DNA from: Stutzerimonas sp. S1
GTDB lineage: Bacteria; Pseudomonadota; Gammaproteobacteria; Pseudomonadales; Pseudomonadaceae
Length of the DNA stretch: 64,000 nucleotides
Assembly: GCF_025966695.1 (NCBI RefSeq)
Contig: NZ_JAOEIY010000005.1
Coordinates: forward strand, 310,001 to 374,000
Reading direction: 5' to 3'
Below the pieces are notes generated by a model, which did no database searches, had not been told where the DNA came from, and worked only from the letters and a program-made list of their open reading frames with translations. Positions 53,299-64,000 of the stretch are shown in pieces (position 1 is the first letter of the stretch; the number at the start of each line of letters is the position of its first letter). Made by a program: the position numbers and the translations under genes.

Positions 53299-54843
53299 AT
53301 GACCAGTTTGTCTGCAGACGACTCGTTTCTGAATCATTACGGTTTCAGTCATGATCCTTTTGCAGCCCGCGTTCCGGGGTTCAAATTCTTTCCTGCGCAG
53401 CGCAAGCCGGTGCTGGGGCAGCTTCATCACCTGGCTCGTTATAGTCAGCTGTTGCTCGTGGTCACTGGCCCGGAGGGCAGCGGCAAAACGCTGTTGCGAC
53501 AGGCGTTAGTCGCCAGTAGCAACAAGCAGTCCGTGCAGAGTGTAGTGATCACGCCTCAGGGGACCGTCGATGCTGCTGCGGTGTTACAGCAGGTAGCGCA
53601 GGCGCTGAACGTCGTGGCGAGTGACTTTGACGCGATAATGGCGCAAATCGTCCAGTTGGCACTCACAGGGCAAGAGGTTTATCTCTTGGTCGATGACGCG
53701 GAGCGCCTGACGGGGGCTGCCATCGAAACCCTGTTGCGCTTTGCTGCGGGAAACCCTGAGGCACGCCCCCATGTGTTTCTGTTTGGTGATCCAACACTCG
53801 TCGGTCGCCTGGAAGCGCTAAGCGATGGCTCGGGCGAGGAGCGCTATCACGTCATAGCACTGCGACCTTATGAAGAGGATGAGACACGGGAGTACCTTGG
53901 CCAGCGCCTCGAGGGGGCAGGCGGCGGGCTGGAGTGTCTCAATGAAGAACAGGTCGGCCGTATCCATGATCTGTCGGGTGGCTGGCCCGGCGCGATCAAT
54001 GCCTTTGCACGCGAGGAGCTGCTTGCCGCTATGCAAGCCGCTGGCACGCGCAGGCGAACCGGAAGCTTGTTCTTGCCCCTTCCAACAAGGCACCTGTTGG
54101 CAGTCGCGGCAATAATTGCTGCTGTCGGGCTGGCAGTGTTGTTTCGCGGCGGCGATCAGGAGCCGGCAACGCCGACCAGCAGCTCGCTTCCTTTGGGGGG
54201 GGATATAGCTGGTGCACCGGTGACCACTCGCGAGACCGGAGCTGCGATCGAGTTCGATGGCGCTGATCGTCCTTCGTCGCTGCCATTGGCTGGTGACGCT
54301 CAGCCGGTGATTCGTGAGCCATTGGCCGCAGCGGCCGGTGGTGAAGAGGATGATTCGGGCGGTCAGGCATTGCCGCCGGTGTCGCCTGTCGCTGCTGCCG
54401 AGGAAGAGCCTGTTGCCGTGGAGTCGGTGCCGCCACCGCGGCCGTTGGCAACACTGGCTCCAGAGGTTACACGTGCTCCCGAGCCCGTAGCTCCAGTTGA
54501 ACAGGTACGAAAGCCGGTTGCATCGCCGGCGCCTACGCCTGCCATCGCGCCGAAAGCGACAACAGCTAGTGGCTGGTACGCTAGCCAGTCTGCGTCCAAT
54601 TATCTGGTGCAGATTCTCGGCACTCGAAGCGAGAAAAGCGCGCAGGCAGTGGTGGCCAAGTACGGTGCTGACTACCGCTACTTCGTCAAGCAGCACCAGG
54701 GGAAGCCGCTCTATGTGGTGACCTACGGCAACTTCACTAACCGCAGCGCAGCAGTTGCGGCTACCAAGGAGCTGCCGCCGGCTTTACAGTCGGGCAAGCC
54801 TTGGGTGCGCAGCCTTGGCACTATTCAGCAAGAGATGCGTTAA
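53299..54843 (+). CDS. damX: DamX-like SPOR-domain ATPase
   Basis: A 514-residue inner-membrane protein. An N-terminal AAA/ExeA-like domain (VVTGPEGSGKTLLRQALV Walker A, VYLLVDDAERLT Walker B) covers residues about 1-250. One membrane helix (HLLAVAAIIAAVGLAVLF) follows, then a long Pro/Ala/Glu-rich linker and a C-terminal SPOR domain (NYLVQILGTRSEKSAQAVVA) that targets septal peptidoglycan. E. coli DamX lacks a full ATPase motif, so the symbol is used loosely. A G8 run lies at 54195-54202. Confidence 0.88.
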   Translation: MTSLSADDSFLNHYGFSHDPFAARVPGFKFFPAQRKPVLGQLHHLARYSQLLLVVTGPEGSGKTLLRQALVASSNKQSVQSVVITPQGTVDAAAVLQQVAQALNVVASDFDAIMAQIVQLALTGQEVYLLVDDAERLTGAAIETLLRFAAGNPEARPHVFLFGDPTLVGRLEALSDGSGEERYHVIALRPYEEDETREYLGQRLEGAGGGLECLNEEQVGRIHDLSGGWPGAINAFAREELLAAMQAAGTRRRTGSLFLPLPTRHLLAVAAIIAAVGLAVLFRGGDQEPATPTSSSLPLGGDIAGAPVTTRETGAAIEFDGADRPSSLPLAGDAQPVIREPLAAAAGGEEDDSGGQALPPVSPVAAAEEEPVAVESVPPPRPLATLAPEVTRAPEPVAPVEQVRKPVASPAPTPAIAPKATTASGWYASQSASNYLVQILGTRSEKSAQAVVAKYGADYRYFVKQHQGKPLYVVTYGNFTNRSAAVAATKELPPALQSGKPWVRSLGTIQQEMR

Positions 54844-54854
54844 TTTTTACAAAA

Positions 54855-54891
54855 TGCCCCAAAAAAGTGCGCAATGCACCGAATTGGGGCT
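54855..54891 (+). promoter_or_regulatory. Two NtrC-like sites upstream of gltB
   Basis: TGCCCCAAAAAAGTGCG (54855-54871) and TGCACCGAATTGGGGCT (54875-54891) each agree with 13 or so of 17 bases of the NtrC site TGCACCAAAATGGTGCA, with centres 20 bp apart. The outer GCCCCAA and TTGGGGC could also form a hairpin that ends damX transcription. A weak GG-N10-GC (54962-54975) about 100 bases downstream might be a sigma-54 element. Prediction only. Confidence 0.4.
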
Positions 54892-55024
54892 TGCAAAAAT
54901 AAATTGTGTCGTTCCGCCGTTGCTTTGTAAACTGCTCCCCCTTTTGCCCGCGTGAATGACGGGGCTTTGTTCCGCTCCGTCAATAAGGGGTTGATTTACA
55001 ACGCATTTAGCTGGTGGAGTGCCT

Positions 55025-58000
55025 ATGAGAGCAGGTCTGTTTCGTCCTGAAGAGTTCAAGGATAACTGCGGTTTCGGCCTGATTGCCCACATGCAGGGCG
55101 AGGCAAGCCATCACCTGCTAAAGACTGCGATTGCATCCCTTACGTGCATGACCCACCGCGGCGGCATCAATGCTGACGGCAAGACGGGTGACGGCTGCGG
55201 TCTTTTGATGCAAAAGCCGGACACCTTCCTCCGCGCGATGGCCCGCCAGCATTTTGCTGCTGAGCTTCCGGCTCAGTATGCGGTGGGCATGATCTTTCTC
55301 AGCCAAGATGCCGGCAAAGCCGAGGCTGCTCGTGCCCGCCTCAATGAAGAGGTCGCGGCCGCGGGTTTGACTCTTGTGGGCTGGCGGGAAGTTCCCGTCG
55401 ACACCAGCGTGCTGGGAAAACTTGCGCTGGAACGCCTGCCGCGCATTGAACAGATCTTTGTTTCTGGCGAAGGCCTGTCCGAGCGCGATTTCGGCATCCA
55501 GCTATTCTTCGCCCGTCGCCGGGCGGAGGTCGCCCTGGCGAATGACCGGGAGTTCTATGTCTGCAGCCTGTCGGACAAGGACATCATCTACAAAGGTCTG
55601 ATGATGCCGGCCGACCTGGCGCAGTTCTATCCGGAACTAGGCGACGAGCGCCTGGCCACCGCGATCTGCGTGTTTCACCAGCGCTTTTCTACCAACACCA
55701 TGCCGCAATGGCCGCTGGCTCAGCCGTTCCGCTTTCTCGCCCATAATGGCGAGATCAACACCATCACCGGCAACCGCAACTGGGCACAGGCGCGCCGCCT
55801 GAAGTTCAGCAACGATCTGCTCCCCGATCTGGAAAGCCTGGCGCCCCTAGTCAATCGTGCTGGTTCCGACTCGTCCAGCATGGACAACATGCTTGAGCTT
55901 CTGGTTACCGGTGGCATGGATCTGTTTCGTGGCCTGCGCATGATCATTCCGCCGGCCTGGCAGAACGTTGAAACCATGGACGCCGATCTGCGGGCGTTCT
56001 ACGAATACAATTCCATGCATATGGAGCCATGGGATGGCCCGGCTGGCGTTGTGCTGACCGACGGCCGCCACGCGGTGTGCTTGCTCGATCGCAACGGTCT
56101 GCGGCCGGCTCGCTGGGTGACTACCAAGAACGGCTACATCACGCTGGCATCCGAAGTCGGCGTGTGGGACTACAAGCCGGAAGATGTCATCGCCAAGGGG
56201 CGTGTCGGCCCCGGACAGATTCTCGCCGTCGATACTCACACCGGCCAAGTCCTGCATACCAGCGATATCGACAACCGCCTGAAGTCGCAGCAGCCCTATA
56301 AAAAATGGCTGCGTGGAAACGCACTGCGAATTCAGTCGACGCTCGACGACAATGACCACGGCTCGGCGTTCTATGACGTCGATCAGCTCAAACAGTACAT
56401 GAAGATGTTCCAGGTCACCTTCGAGGAGCGTGATCAAGTGCTGCGCCCGCTGGCGGAACAAGGCCAGGAGGCGGTCGGCTCGATGGGTGACGATACGCCC
56501 ATGGCGGTACTGTCGCGGCGCGTGCGGTCGCCGTACGACTACTTCCGGCAGCAGTTCGCTCAGGTGACCAACCCGCCAATCGATCCGCTGCGCGAAGCCA
56601 TCGTGATGTCGCTCGAAACCTGCCTGGGTGCCGAGCGCAACGTCTTCGAGGAAACGGCGGAGCACGCCAACCGCGCGATCCTGACCACGCCGGTGATCTC
56701 GCCCGCCAAGTGGCGGAGCATCATGGAGCTCGATCGCCCCGGCTTCGAGCGCCACGTTTTTGACCTGAACTACGACGAAAGCCTCGGACTCGAGGCAGCG
56801 GTGCGCAACCTGGCCGATCAGGCCGAGGAAGCCGTACGCGCTGGCAAGGTGCTGCTGGTGCTCAGCGACCGCCATATCGCTCCGGGCAAGCTGCCGGTAC
56901 ATGCATCGCTGGCGGTTGGCGCGGTGCATCATCGCCTGGTCGAAACCGGCCTGCGCTGCGACTGCAACATCCTGGTGGAAACCGCCACCGCACGCGATCC
57001 ACATCATTTTGCGGTGCTGATCGGCTTTGGCGCCACGGCGGTGTACCCGTTCCTCGCCTACGAAGTGCTGGGTGATCTGATCCGCACCGGCGAGGTGCTG
57101 GGCGATCTCTACGAGGTGTTCAAGCACTACCGCAAGGGCATCTCCAAGGGCTTGCTGAAGATCATCTCGAAGATGGGCATCTCGACCATCGCTTCCTACC
57201 GGGGCGCGCAGCTGTTCGAGGCTATCGGCCTGTCCGACGAGGTGGTTGACCTGAGCTTCCGTGGCGTGGCCAGCCGGATCAAGGGCGCGCGCTTCGTCGA
57301 TCTCGAGGCCGAGCAGAAGGCACTCGCCGCCGAAGCGTGGAACAATCGCAAGGCCATCCAGCAGGGCGGGTTGCTGAAGTTCGTCTACGGTGGCGAGTAC
57401 CATGCCTACAATCCGGACGTGGTCGGCGCGCTGCAGGCGGCCGTGCAGTCAGGCGACTACAGCCGCTTCAAGGAATACAGCGCGCTGGTTGACCGGCGTC
57501 CAGTGTCGATGCTTCGCGACCTGCTGAATGTGAAGCTGGCCGAGCAGCCGCTAGCGTTGGAAGAAGTCGAGCCCCTGGACTCGATCCTGAAGCGGTTCGA
57601 CTCTGCTGGTATCTCCCTGGGCGCGCTATCGCCCGAGGCCCACGAGGCGATCGCCGCGGCGATGAACCGCATCGGCGCGCGCTCGAACTCCGGTGAGGGT
57701 GGTGAAGATCCGGCGCGCTACGGCACCGAGCGCAGCTCGAAGATCAAGCAGGTCGCAACCGGCCGCTTCGGTGTAACTCCGGAGTATCTGGTCAACGCCG
57801 AAGTGCTGCAGATCAAGGTGGCGCAGGGCGCCAAGCCCGGTGAAGGCGGGCAGCTGCCCGGCGGCAAGGTCAACGGCCTGATCGCCCGCCTGCGCTACGC
57901 AGTACCCGGCGTGACGCTGATCTCGCCACCACCGCACCACGACATCTATTCCATCGAGGATCTGGCTCAGCTGATCTTCGACCTCAAACAGGTCAACCCG

Positions 58001-59473
58001 CAGGCGCTGGTGTCGGTCAAGCTGGTGGCCGAGCCGGGTGTCGGCACCATCGCCGCCGGTGTGGCCAAAGCCTACGCGGACCTGATCACCATCTCCGGCT
58101 ATGACGGCGGTACCGGTGCCTCGCCGCTCACTTCGATCCGCTATGCCGGCTCGCCGTGGGAGCTCGGTCTGGCCGAGACCCATCAGACCCTGCGCGGCAA
58201 TGATCTGCGCGGCAAGGTGCGGGTGCAGACCGATGGTGGCCTGAAGACCGGGCTGGACGTGATCAAGGCCGCGATCCTCGGCGCGGAGAGCTTCGGCTTC
58301 GGCACCGCGCCGATGATCGCGCTGGGCTGCAAATACCTGCGTATCTGCCATCTGAACAATTGCGCCACCGGTGTCGCGACGCAGAACGAGCAGCTGCGCA
58401 AGGATCATTTCATCGGCACCGTCGATATGGTGGTCAACTTCTTCCAGTTCGTCGCCGAGGAAACCCGCGAGTGGCTGGCCAAGCTGGGCGTGCGCAGCCT
58501 CGGCGAGCTGATCGGCCGTACCGATCTGCTCGAAGTGCTGCCGGGCGATACCGCCAAGCAGAACAACCTCGACCTGACGCCGCTGCTCGGCGGCAGCAAT
58601 ATCGCCGCCGACAAACCGCAGTTCTGCGAGGTGGAGAAGAACCCGCCGTTCGACCAGGGCCTGCTGGCCGAGGAAATGGTCAAGCTTGCCAAAGGCGCCA
58701 TCGACACCAAGAGCGGCGGCGAGTTCGAACTGGAAATCTGCAACTGCGACCGTTCCATCGGGGCGCGGGTGTCGGGTGAAATTGCTCGCCTGCACGGCAA
58801 CCAGGGTATGGTCGATGCGCCGATCACCTTCCGCTTCACGGGCACCGCAGGGCAGAGCTTCGGCGTGTGGAACGCCGGTGGACTCAACCTGTATCTCGAA
58901 GGCGACGCCAACGACTACGTGGGCAAGGGCATGACCGGCGGCAAGCTGGTGATCACTCCGCCGAAAGGCAGCAGCTACGCTTCGCAGGACACCGCCATTC
59001 TCGGCAATACCTGCCTATACGGTGCAACAGGCGGCAAGCTGCTTGCTGCCGGTACCGCGGGCGAGCGTTTTGCGGTGCGCAACTCCGGTGCCCACGCGGT
59101 GGTGGAAGGCACTGGCGATCATTGCTGCGAGTACATGACCGGTGGTTTCGTCTGCGTGCTGGGCAAGACCGGTTCGAACTTCGGTTCCGGCATGACTGGC
59201 GGTTTCGCTTACGTGCTCGACATGGACAACAGCTTCATCGATCGCGTGAACAACGAGCTGGTGAACCTGCAACGGATCACCGGTGAGGCGATGGAGGCCT
59301 ATCGCAGTCACCTGCAGGTCGTCCTGCGCGAATATGTGAAGGAAACAGGCAGTGCCTGGGGGGGCGAGTTGCTGGAGAATCTCGACGATTACCTGCGTCG
59401 CTTCTGGCTGGTCAAGCCGAAGGCGGCCAACCTGGCGTCGCTGTTGTCGAGCACCCGGGCGAACCCGCAATAA
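55025..59473 (+). CDS. gltB: Glutamate synthase large subunit
   Basis: With GltD it makes two glutamates from glutamine and 2-oxoglutarate using NADPH. 1482 residues. The N-terminal glutaminase nucleophile is C15 ([18 protein letters not shown]), exposed after loss of a short propeptide. The FMN/synthase domain contains [15 protein letters not shown] and the 3Fe-4S cysteines in [15 protein letters not shown]. The C-terminal beta-helix is rich in Gly ([20 protein letters not shown]). ATG 55025 follows GGAG; GTG 55019 is a less likely start. Confidence 0.98.
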   Translation: MRAGLFRPEEFKDNCGFGLIAHMQGEASHHLLKTAIASLTCMTHRGGINADGKTGDGCGLLMQKPDTFLRAMARQHFAAELPAQYAVGMIFLSQDAGKAEAARARLNEEVAAAGLTLVGWREVPVDTSVLGKLALERLPRIEQIFVSGEGLSERDFGIQLFFARRRAEVALANDREFYVCSLSDKDIIYKGLMMPADLAQFYPELGDERLATAICVFHQRFSTNTMPQWPLAQPFRFLAHNGEINTITGNRNWAQARRLKFSNDLLPDLESLAPLVNRAGSDSSSMDNMLELLVTGGMDLFRGLRMIIPPAWQNVETMDADLRAFYEYNSMHMEPWDGPAGVVLTDGRHAVCLLDRNGLRPARWVTTKNGYITLASEVGVWDYKPEDVIAKGRVGPGQILAVDTHTGQVLHTSDIDNRLKSQQPYKKWLRGNALRIQSTLDDNDHGSAFYDVDQLKQYMKMFQVTFEERDQVLRPLAEQGQEAVGSMGDDTPMAVLSRRVRSPYDYFRQQFAQVTNPPIDPLREAIVMSLETCLGAERNVFEETAEHANRAILTTPVISPAKWRSIMELDRPGFERHVFDLNYDESLGLEAAVRNLADQAEEAVRAGKVLLVLSDRHIAPGKLPVHASLAVGAVHHRLVETGLRCDCNILVETATARDPHHFAVLIGFGATAVYPFLAYEVLGDLIRTGEVLGDLYEVFKHYRKGISKGLLKIISKMGISTIASYRGAQLFEAIGLSDEVVDLSFRGVASRIKGARFVDLEAEQKALAAEAWNNRKAIQQGGLLKFVYGGEYHAYNPDVVGALQAAVQSGDYSRFKEYSALVDRRPVSMLRDLLNVKLAEQPLALEEVEPLDSILKRFDSAGISLGALSPEAHEAIAAAMNRIGARSNSGEGGEDPARYGTERSSKIKQVATGRFGVTPEYLVNAEVLQIKVAQGAKPGEGGQLPGGKVNGLIARLRYAVPGVTLISPPPHHDIYSIEDLAQLIFDLKQVNPQALVSVKLVAEPGVGTIAAGVAKAYADLITISGYDGGTGASPLTSIRYAGSPWELGLAETHQTLRGNDLRGKVRVQTDGGLKTGLDVIKAAILGAESFGFGTAPMIALGCKYLRICHLNNCATGVATQNEQLRKDHFIGTVDMVVNFFQFVAEETREWLAKLGVRSLGELIGRTDLLEVLPGDTAKQNNLDLTPLLGGSNIAADKPQFCEVEKNPPFDQGLLAEEMVKLAKGAIDTKSGGEFELEICNCDRSIGARVSGEIARLHGNQGMVDAPITFRFTGTAGQSFGVWNAGGLNLYLEGDANDYVGKGMTGGKLVITPPKGSSYASQDTAILGNTCLYGATGGKLLAAGTAGERFAVRNSGAHAVVEGTGDHCCEYMTGGFVCVLGKTGSNFGSGMTGGFAYVLDMDNSFIDRVNNELVNLQRITGEAMEAYRSHLQVVLREYVKETGSAWGGELLENLDDYLRRFWLVKPKAANLASLLSSTRANPQ

Positions 59474-59506
59474 AAACTGCCATGGACGGCATGGCTCCGA
59501 AGATAG

Positions 59507-61000
<1,494 letters not shown>

Positions 61001-61062
61001 CCGCGGATTTCCGGGACGCTCTAGGCGTTCCGGGCCGCCTGACCTGAATCAAGACCATAGAG

Positions 61063-61096
61063 AAAAGGCACGGTGCTCGCCGTGCCTTTTGTTTTC
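61063..61096 (+). terminator. Rho-independent terminator of gltBD
   Basis: AAAAGGCACGG and CCGTGCCTTTT pair around a TGCTCG loop, followed by GTTTT. Confidence 0.93.
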
Positions 61097-61139
61097 CGCT
61101 TTGCGACAATGCACGGCACTTTTTTGCTGGGACCCTGCC

Positions 61140-62204
61140 ATGACCGCCTTGAAGAACGACCGCTTCCTTCGTGCCTTGCTCAAGCAGCCGGTGGATGTCA
61201 CCCCCGTGTGGATGATGCGCCAGGCTGGCCGTTACCTGCCGGAATACCGCGCCAGTCGTGCCAAGGCCGGTGACTTCATGAGCTTGTGCATGAATCCGGA
61301 ACTGGCGTGCGAGGTCACCCTGCAGCCGTTGGACCGCTATCCGCTGGATGCCGCGATTCTCTTTTCCGATATTCTCACCGTGCCGGACGCCATGGGTCTT
61401 GGCCTGTACTTCGAGACTGGCGAGGGGCCGCGCTTCAAGAAAGTGGTCAGCAGTGCCGCTGATATCGAAGCGCTGCCGATCCCCGATCCGGACAAGGATC
61501 TGGGTTACGTGATGGATGCGGTGCGTACCATCCGCCGCGAGCTGAACGGTCGCGTGCCGCTGATCGGTTTTTCCGGCAGCCCCTGGACGCTGGCGACCTA
61601 CATGGTCGAGGGCGGCTCGTCGAAGGATTTTCGCAAGTCCAAGGCGATGCTCTACAGCGATCCCGCGGCGATGCATGCGTTACTCGACAAGCTGGCACAG
61701 GCCGTCACCAGCTACCTCAACGGGCAGATTCGCGCCGGCGCGCAGGCCGTGCAGATTTTCGATTCCTGGGGTGGCAGCCTGTCGGCGGCGGCCTACCAGG
61801 AGTTCTCTCTTGCGTACATGCAGAAGATCGTCGACGGTCTGATTCGCGAGCACGATGGCCGCCGTGTGCCGGTAATCCTGTTCACCAAGGGGGGTGGACT
61901 GTGGCTCGAGTCCATGGCCGACAGCGGCGCCGAAGCGCTGGGGCTCGACTGGACCTGCGATATCGGCAGCGCCCGTGCGCGGGTCGGTGACAAGGTCGCG
62001 CTGCAGGGCAACATGGACCCCAGCGTGCTGTATGCCAAGCCGGAGGCGATTCGTGCCGAGGTTGGCCGCATCCTCGCCAGCTTCGGCCACGGCGATGGCC
62101 ACGTCTTCAACCTTGGCCACGGCATTACGCCGGAAGTCGATCCAGCCCACGCCGGTGCCTTCATCGAGGCAGTACACGAGTTGTCAGGGCAGTATCACCG
62201 CTGA
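61140..62204 (+). CDS. hemE: Uroporphyrinogen decarboxylase
   Basis: Converts uroporphyrinogen III to coproporphyrinogen III. 354 residues, normal size. ATG 61140 gives [20 protein letters not shown]. The family signatures [16 protein letters not shown] and [17 protein letters not shown] are intact, as is the catalytic Asp in [14 protein letters not shown]. It is preceded by the gltBD terminator, so it probably has its own promoter, and is followed by a terminator. Confidence 0.98.
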   Translation: MTALKNDRFLRALLKQPVDVTPVWMMRQAGRYLPEYRASRAKAGDFMSLCMNPELACEVTLQPLDRYPLDAAILFSDILTVPDAMGLGLYFETGEGPRFKKVVSSAADIEALPIPDPDKDLGYVMDAVRTIRRELNGRVPLIGFSGSPWTLATYMVEGGSSKDFRKSKAMLYSDPAAMHALLDKLAQAVTSYLNGQIRAGAQAVQIFDSWGGSLSAAAYQEFSLAYMQKIVDGLIREHDGRRVPVILFTKGGGLWLESMADSGAEALGLDWTCDIGSARARVGDKVALQGNMDPSVLYAKPEAIRAEVGRILASFGHGDGHVFNLGHGITPEVDPAHAGAFIEAVHELSGQYHR

Positions 62205-62222
62205 CGCACGCTTTTACGAAAT

Positions 62223-62246
62223 GGGCCGCCTCTCGCGGCCCTTTTC
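62223..62246 (+). terminator. Terminator of hemE
   Basis: GGGCCGC and GCGGCCC pair around a CTCTC loop, followed by TTTTCG. It may also serve the convergent small gene that ends at 62249. Confidence 0.85.
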
Positions 62247-62248
62247 GT

Positions 62249-62527
62249 TCAGGGCTGCTGGTAATGGCCCGGCTCGTGCTCATGGATTAGTCGGGTTACG
62301 CGAATGTCCGTGATCCCCAGGACTTCGGCCTGTTCCCGCAGTTGCGCCTCGTCCGCATCGGCGTTCGGCATGATCAGGCTGTTCTCGGCGTCGGCGTTGT
62401 GTAACTGGATGAGATGCCGCGCGGCGTCGGCTTGCGACAGGCGTTCGGTCTCCGCTTCGACGATCTCGGCACGTGGATCGTTCTGATAGATGTAGTTGAC
62501 TTCGAATCTGTGTGGTTTGCCGAACAT
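62249..62527 (-). CDS. Hypothetical small protein, acidic
   Basis: A 92-residue soluble protein with a strong ribosome site (GAGGAGACC) before ATG 62527. It begins MFGKPHRFEVNYIYQNDPRA. The middle is rich in Ala, Asp and Glu, and a C-terminal stretch GITDIRVTRLIHEHEPGHYQ contains four His residues. No signal peptide or known domain. Convergent with hemE and downstream of a periplasmic protein gene on the same strand. Confidence 0.7.
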   Translation of the reverse strand: MFGKPHRFEVNYIYQNDPRAEIVEAETERLSQADAARHLIQLHNADAENSLIMPNADADEAQLREQAEVLGITDIRVTRLIHEHEPGHYQQP

Positions 62528-62648
62528 GACGGTCTCCTCTGTGGACGCGTTCTGTTCGGTGGACTGGTCGACGGATTCGATCGTTCCGCCGCGCAGTCAG
62601 TTGATCGTCGAGACGACACCTCCCGAGGAGGCGCCGCTCCGCACTTTT

Positions 62649-63089
62649 TTACTTCACGTTAGCCAGATCGGCCTTGATCGCGACGCCAGCCATGATGGCG
62701 CCGGCATGGCATTCGTACTTCTGGCTGTCCTTGTACTCGACGTGCTTGTAGTTGCTGACGATGTTCACCACCGCATTGGCGCCGGCAGCCTTGGCGGCCT
62801 GCTGCATGGCGATCAGCGCCGATTGCAGCGCCCAGCTGCAGGCGCCTTCGTCGGTCTTGTTGAAGGCGTTGGTCTTCTTGCTGGTGGTAACACCGCTACG
62901 CACGACCTTGGCATTCTTCGGCGTCTTGCCGGCCAGATAGAACTTGACGCTGCCATCCAGCCGGCCGGACTGGGTGGCTTCGGCGACGACGGCGTCGAAC
63001 GGCAGGTAATGGGTGGTATCACGGGCCTGGCTGATGCCCGGCAACACCAGAAGCGCCAGCGCTGTGCCTATCCATGCGGTTGTTTTCAT
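62649..63089 (-). CDS. Periplasmic protein, YbjQ-like fold suspected
   Basis: A 146-residue protein with a clear signal peptide (MKTTAWIGTALALLVLPGISQA) after AAGGAAAAAGCCG. The mature part has the pattern AMQQAAKAAGANAVVNIVSNYKH, recalling the AxxLGANAVVGV motif of the YbjQ/DUF74 family, and two cysteines that may form a disulfide. Relatives are sometimes mislabelled as an excinuclease subunit; nothing here supports a nuclease. It starts 31 bases after the ketoacyl synthase stop and is probably in one operon with it. Confidence 0.7.
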   Translation of the reverse strand: MKTTAWIGTALALLVLPGISQARDTTHYLPFDAVVAEATQSGRLDGSVKFYLAGKTPKNAKVVRSGVTTSKKTNAFNKTDEGACSWALQSALIAMQQAAKAAGANAVVNIVSNYKHVEYKDSQKYECHAGAIMAGVAIKADLANVK

Positions 63090-63120
63090 CGGCTTTTTCC
63101 TTGCGGTTGGTGGGTGAAAC

Positions 63121-64000
63121 TCAGGCCCAGCGGCGGAAGATCAGCGAGGTGTTGATCCCGCCAAAGGCGAAATTGTTGTTCATTACATATTCGTGCTGCA
63201 TGGCCCGCGGCGCGCCCTGCAGATAGTCGAGTTCGCCACAGCGCGGGTCGACCGAATCCAGATTGAGCGTATGGATATAGCGATCGCGGTTCATCATCTC
63301 GATGCTGAACCAGGATTCCAGCGCGCCGCACGCGCCCAGGGTGTGGCCGAGATAGGACTTCTGCGAGCTGATTGGCATGCCGCTGCCGAACAGCGCCTGG
63401 GTCGCGTGGGTTTCGGCGATGTCGCCCTGCTCGGTGGCGGTGCCATGGCCATTCACGTAGCCGATGGCAGTCGGTGCGAGTCCGGCATCTTCCAAGGCCA
63501 GCTCCATGGCCCGGCGCATGGTCAGCTGCTCGGGCTTGGTCGCATGCTGGCCGTCGGCGTTGCTGCCGAAGCCGACCAGTTCGGCGTGAATCGTCGCGCC
63601 GCGGGCCAGGGCATGCTCCAGCTCCTCGAGCACCAGCATGCCGGCGCCTTCGCCGATCACCAGGCCATCGCGGTCGCTGTCGTAGGGGCGCGGCGAGGTA
63701 TGCGGTGCGTCGTTCTTCAGGCTGGTGGCGTAGAGGGCGTCGAAGACCATGGCCTCGGTGGCGCAGAGTTCCTCGGCGCCGCCGGCCAGCATCAGCGGCA
63801 GGCGACCGAACTTGATCGCCTCGTAGGCGTAGCCGATGCCCTGGCTGCCGCTGGTACAGGCGCTGGAGGTGGGGATCACCCGACCGGTAAGGCCGAAGAA
63901 GATGCTGATATTGGCCGCGGTGGTGTGCGGCATCATGCGGATGTAGGAATTGGCATTCAGCCCGTCGGCCACCGAATTCAGCAGCATGTTGCCGAATGCC
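63121..64000 (-). CDS. Beta-ketoacyl-ACP synthase, 5' end outside window
   Basis: The C-terminal 290 or so residues of a KAS I/II-type condensing enzyme, open at the right edge. The catalytic Cys lies in SSACTSGSQGIGYAYEAI. The two catalytic histidines are in NGHGTATEQGD and SYLGHTLGACGALE, and the end NNNFAFGGINTSLIFRR is the family's terminal motif. The Cys-His-His triad marks an elongation KAS rather than FabH. Whether it is FabY-like or serves a secondary lipid pathway cannot be told from this part. The downstream periplasmic gene is unusual for a core fatty-acid operon. Confidence 0.88.
   Translation of the reverse strand, partial: AFGNMLLNSVADGLNANSYIRMMPHTTAANISIFFGLTGRVIPTSSACTSGSQGIGYAYEAIKFGRLPLMLAGGAEELCATEAMVFDALYATSLKNDAPHTSPRPYDSDRDGLVIGEGAGMLVLEELEHALARGATIHAELVGFGSNADGQHATKPEQLTMRRAMELALEDAGLAPTAIGYVNGHGTATEQGDIAETHATQALFGSGMPISSQKSYLGHTLGACGALESWFSIEMMNRDRYIHTLNLDSVDPRCGELDYLQGAPRAMQHEYVMNNNFAFGGINTSLIFRRWA

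Overview
The window comes from a high-GC gammaproteobacterium of the Pseudomonas group. The block argH-algZ-algR-hemC-hemD-hemX-hemY-dsbB-rsd(algQ)-algP, the unit hemB-ppk1 facing ppx, and pilMNOPQ-aroK-aroB-damX-gltBD-hemE are arranged as in Pseudomonas. Within the group, the nnrS gene (nitric-oxide response, denitrifiers) and the general look of the proteins suggest a Stutzerimonas (P. stutzeri)-like species; this last step is inference. No rRNA, tRNA, insertion sequence, prophage or CRISPR array was found. Nearly all of the window is ordinary core chromosome.

Layout. 1-2557: class I adenylate cyclase, running off the left edge. 2709-3512: two small conserved genes. 3732-8442: the one clearly accessory-looking region, a minus-strand cluster of four exported proteins. 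In transcription order these are a very large outer-membrane protein that appears to contain three beta-barrels in a row, a Gly-rich exported protein, a His/Gly-rich exported protein and a small Gly/Met-tailed exported protein. The first two are each broken by a single-base frameshift at a short G run. A near-perfect Anr/FNR box sits at the class II position of a putative promoter ahead of the cluster. 8709-10465: a membrane protein and NnrS. 10524-20970: argH, the AlgZ/AlgR two-component system, heme genes hemCDXY, dsbB, rsd and algP. 21038-25962: ABC-F protein YheS, MscS-type channel, TerC, LysE-type exporter, YaiI and a thioesterase. 26113-33863: elbB, hemB-ppk1, ppx, trxA, rho. A four-unit Pho box array with correct promoter spacing precedes hemB-ppk1.

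33987-44027: ubiD with a ferredoxin-flavin reductase fusion, a SPOR protein with argS, priA, rpmE, a secreted nuclease and malic enzyme. 44120-54843: PBP1A (ponA) divergent from the type IV pilus assembly operon pilMNOPQ, then aroK, aroB and a DamX-like SPOR ATPase. Base composition falls in this part, and aroK, aroB and damX carry G8-G10 tracts. 55025-61000: gltB-gltD glutamate synthase, preceded by two NtrC-like sites 20 bp apart. 61140-64000: hemE, two small genes and a beta-ketoacyl-ACP synthase cut by the right edge.

Functionally, five heme-pathway steps (hemB, hemC, hemD, hemE, plus hemX/hemY) are spread over three loci. Envelope and division functions recur (ponA, two SPOR proteins, pilus secretin, dsbB). 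Polyphosphate is made and degraded by adjacent, convergent genes. The best candidate for an undescribed system is the 3732-8442 exported-protein cluster.
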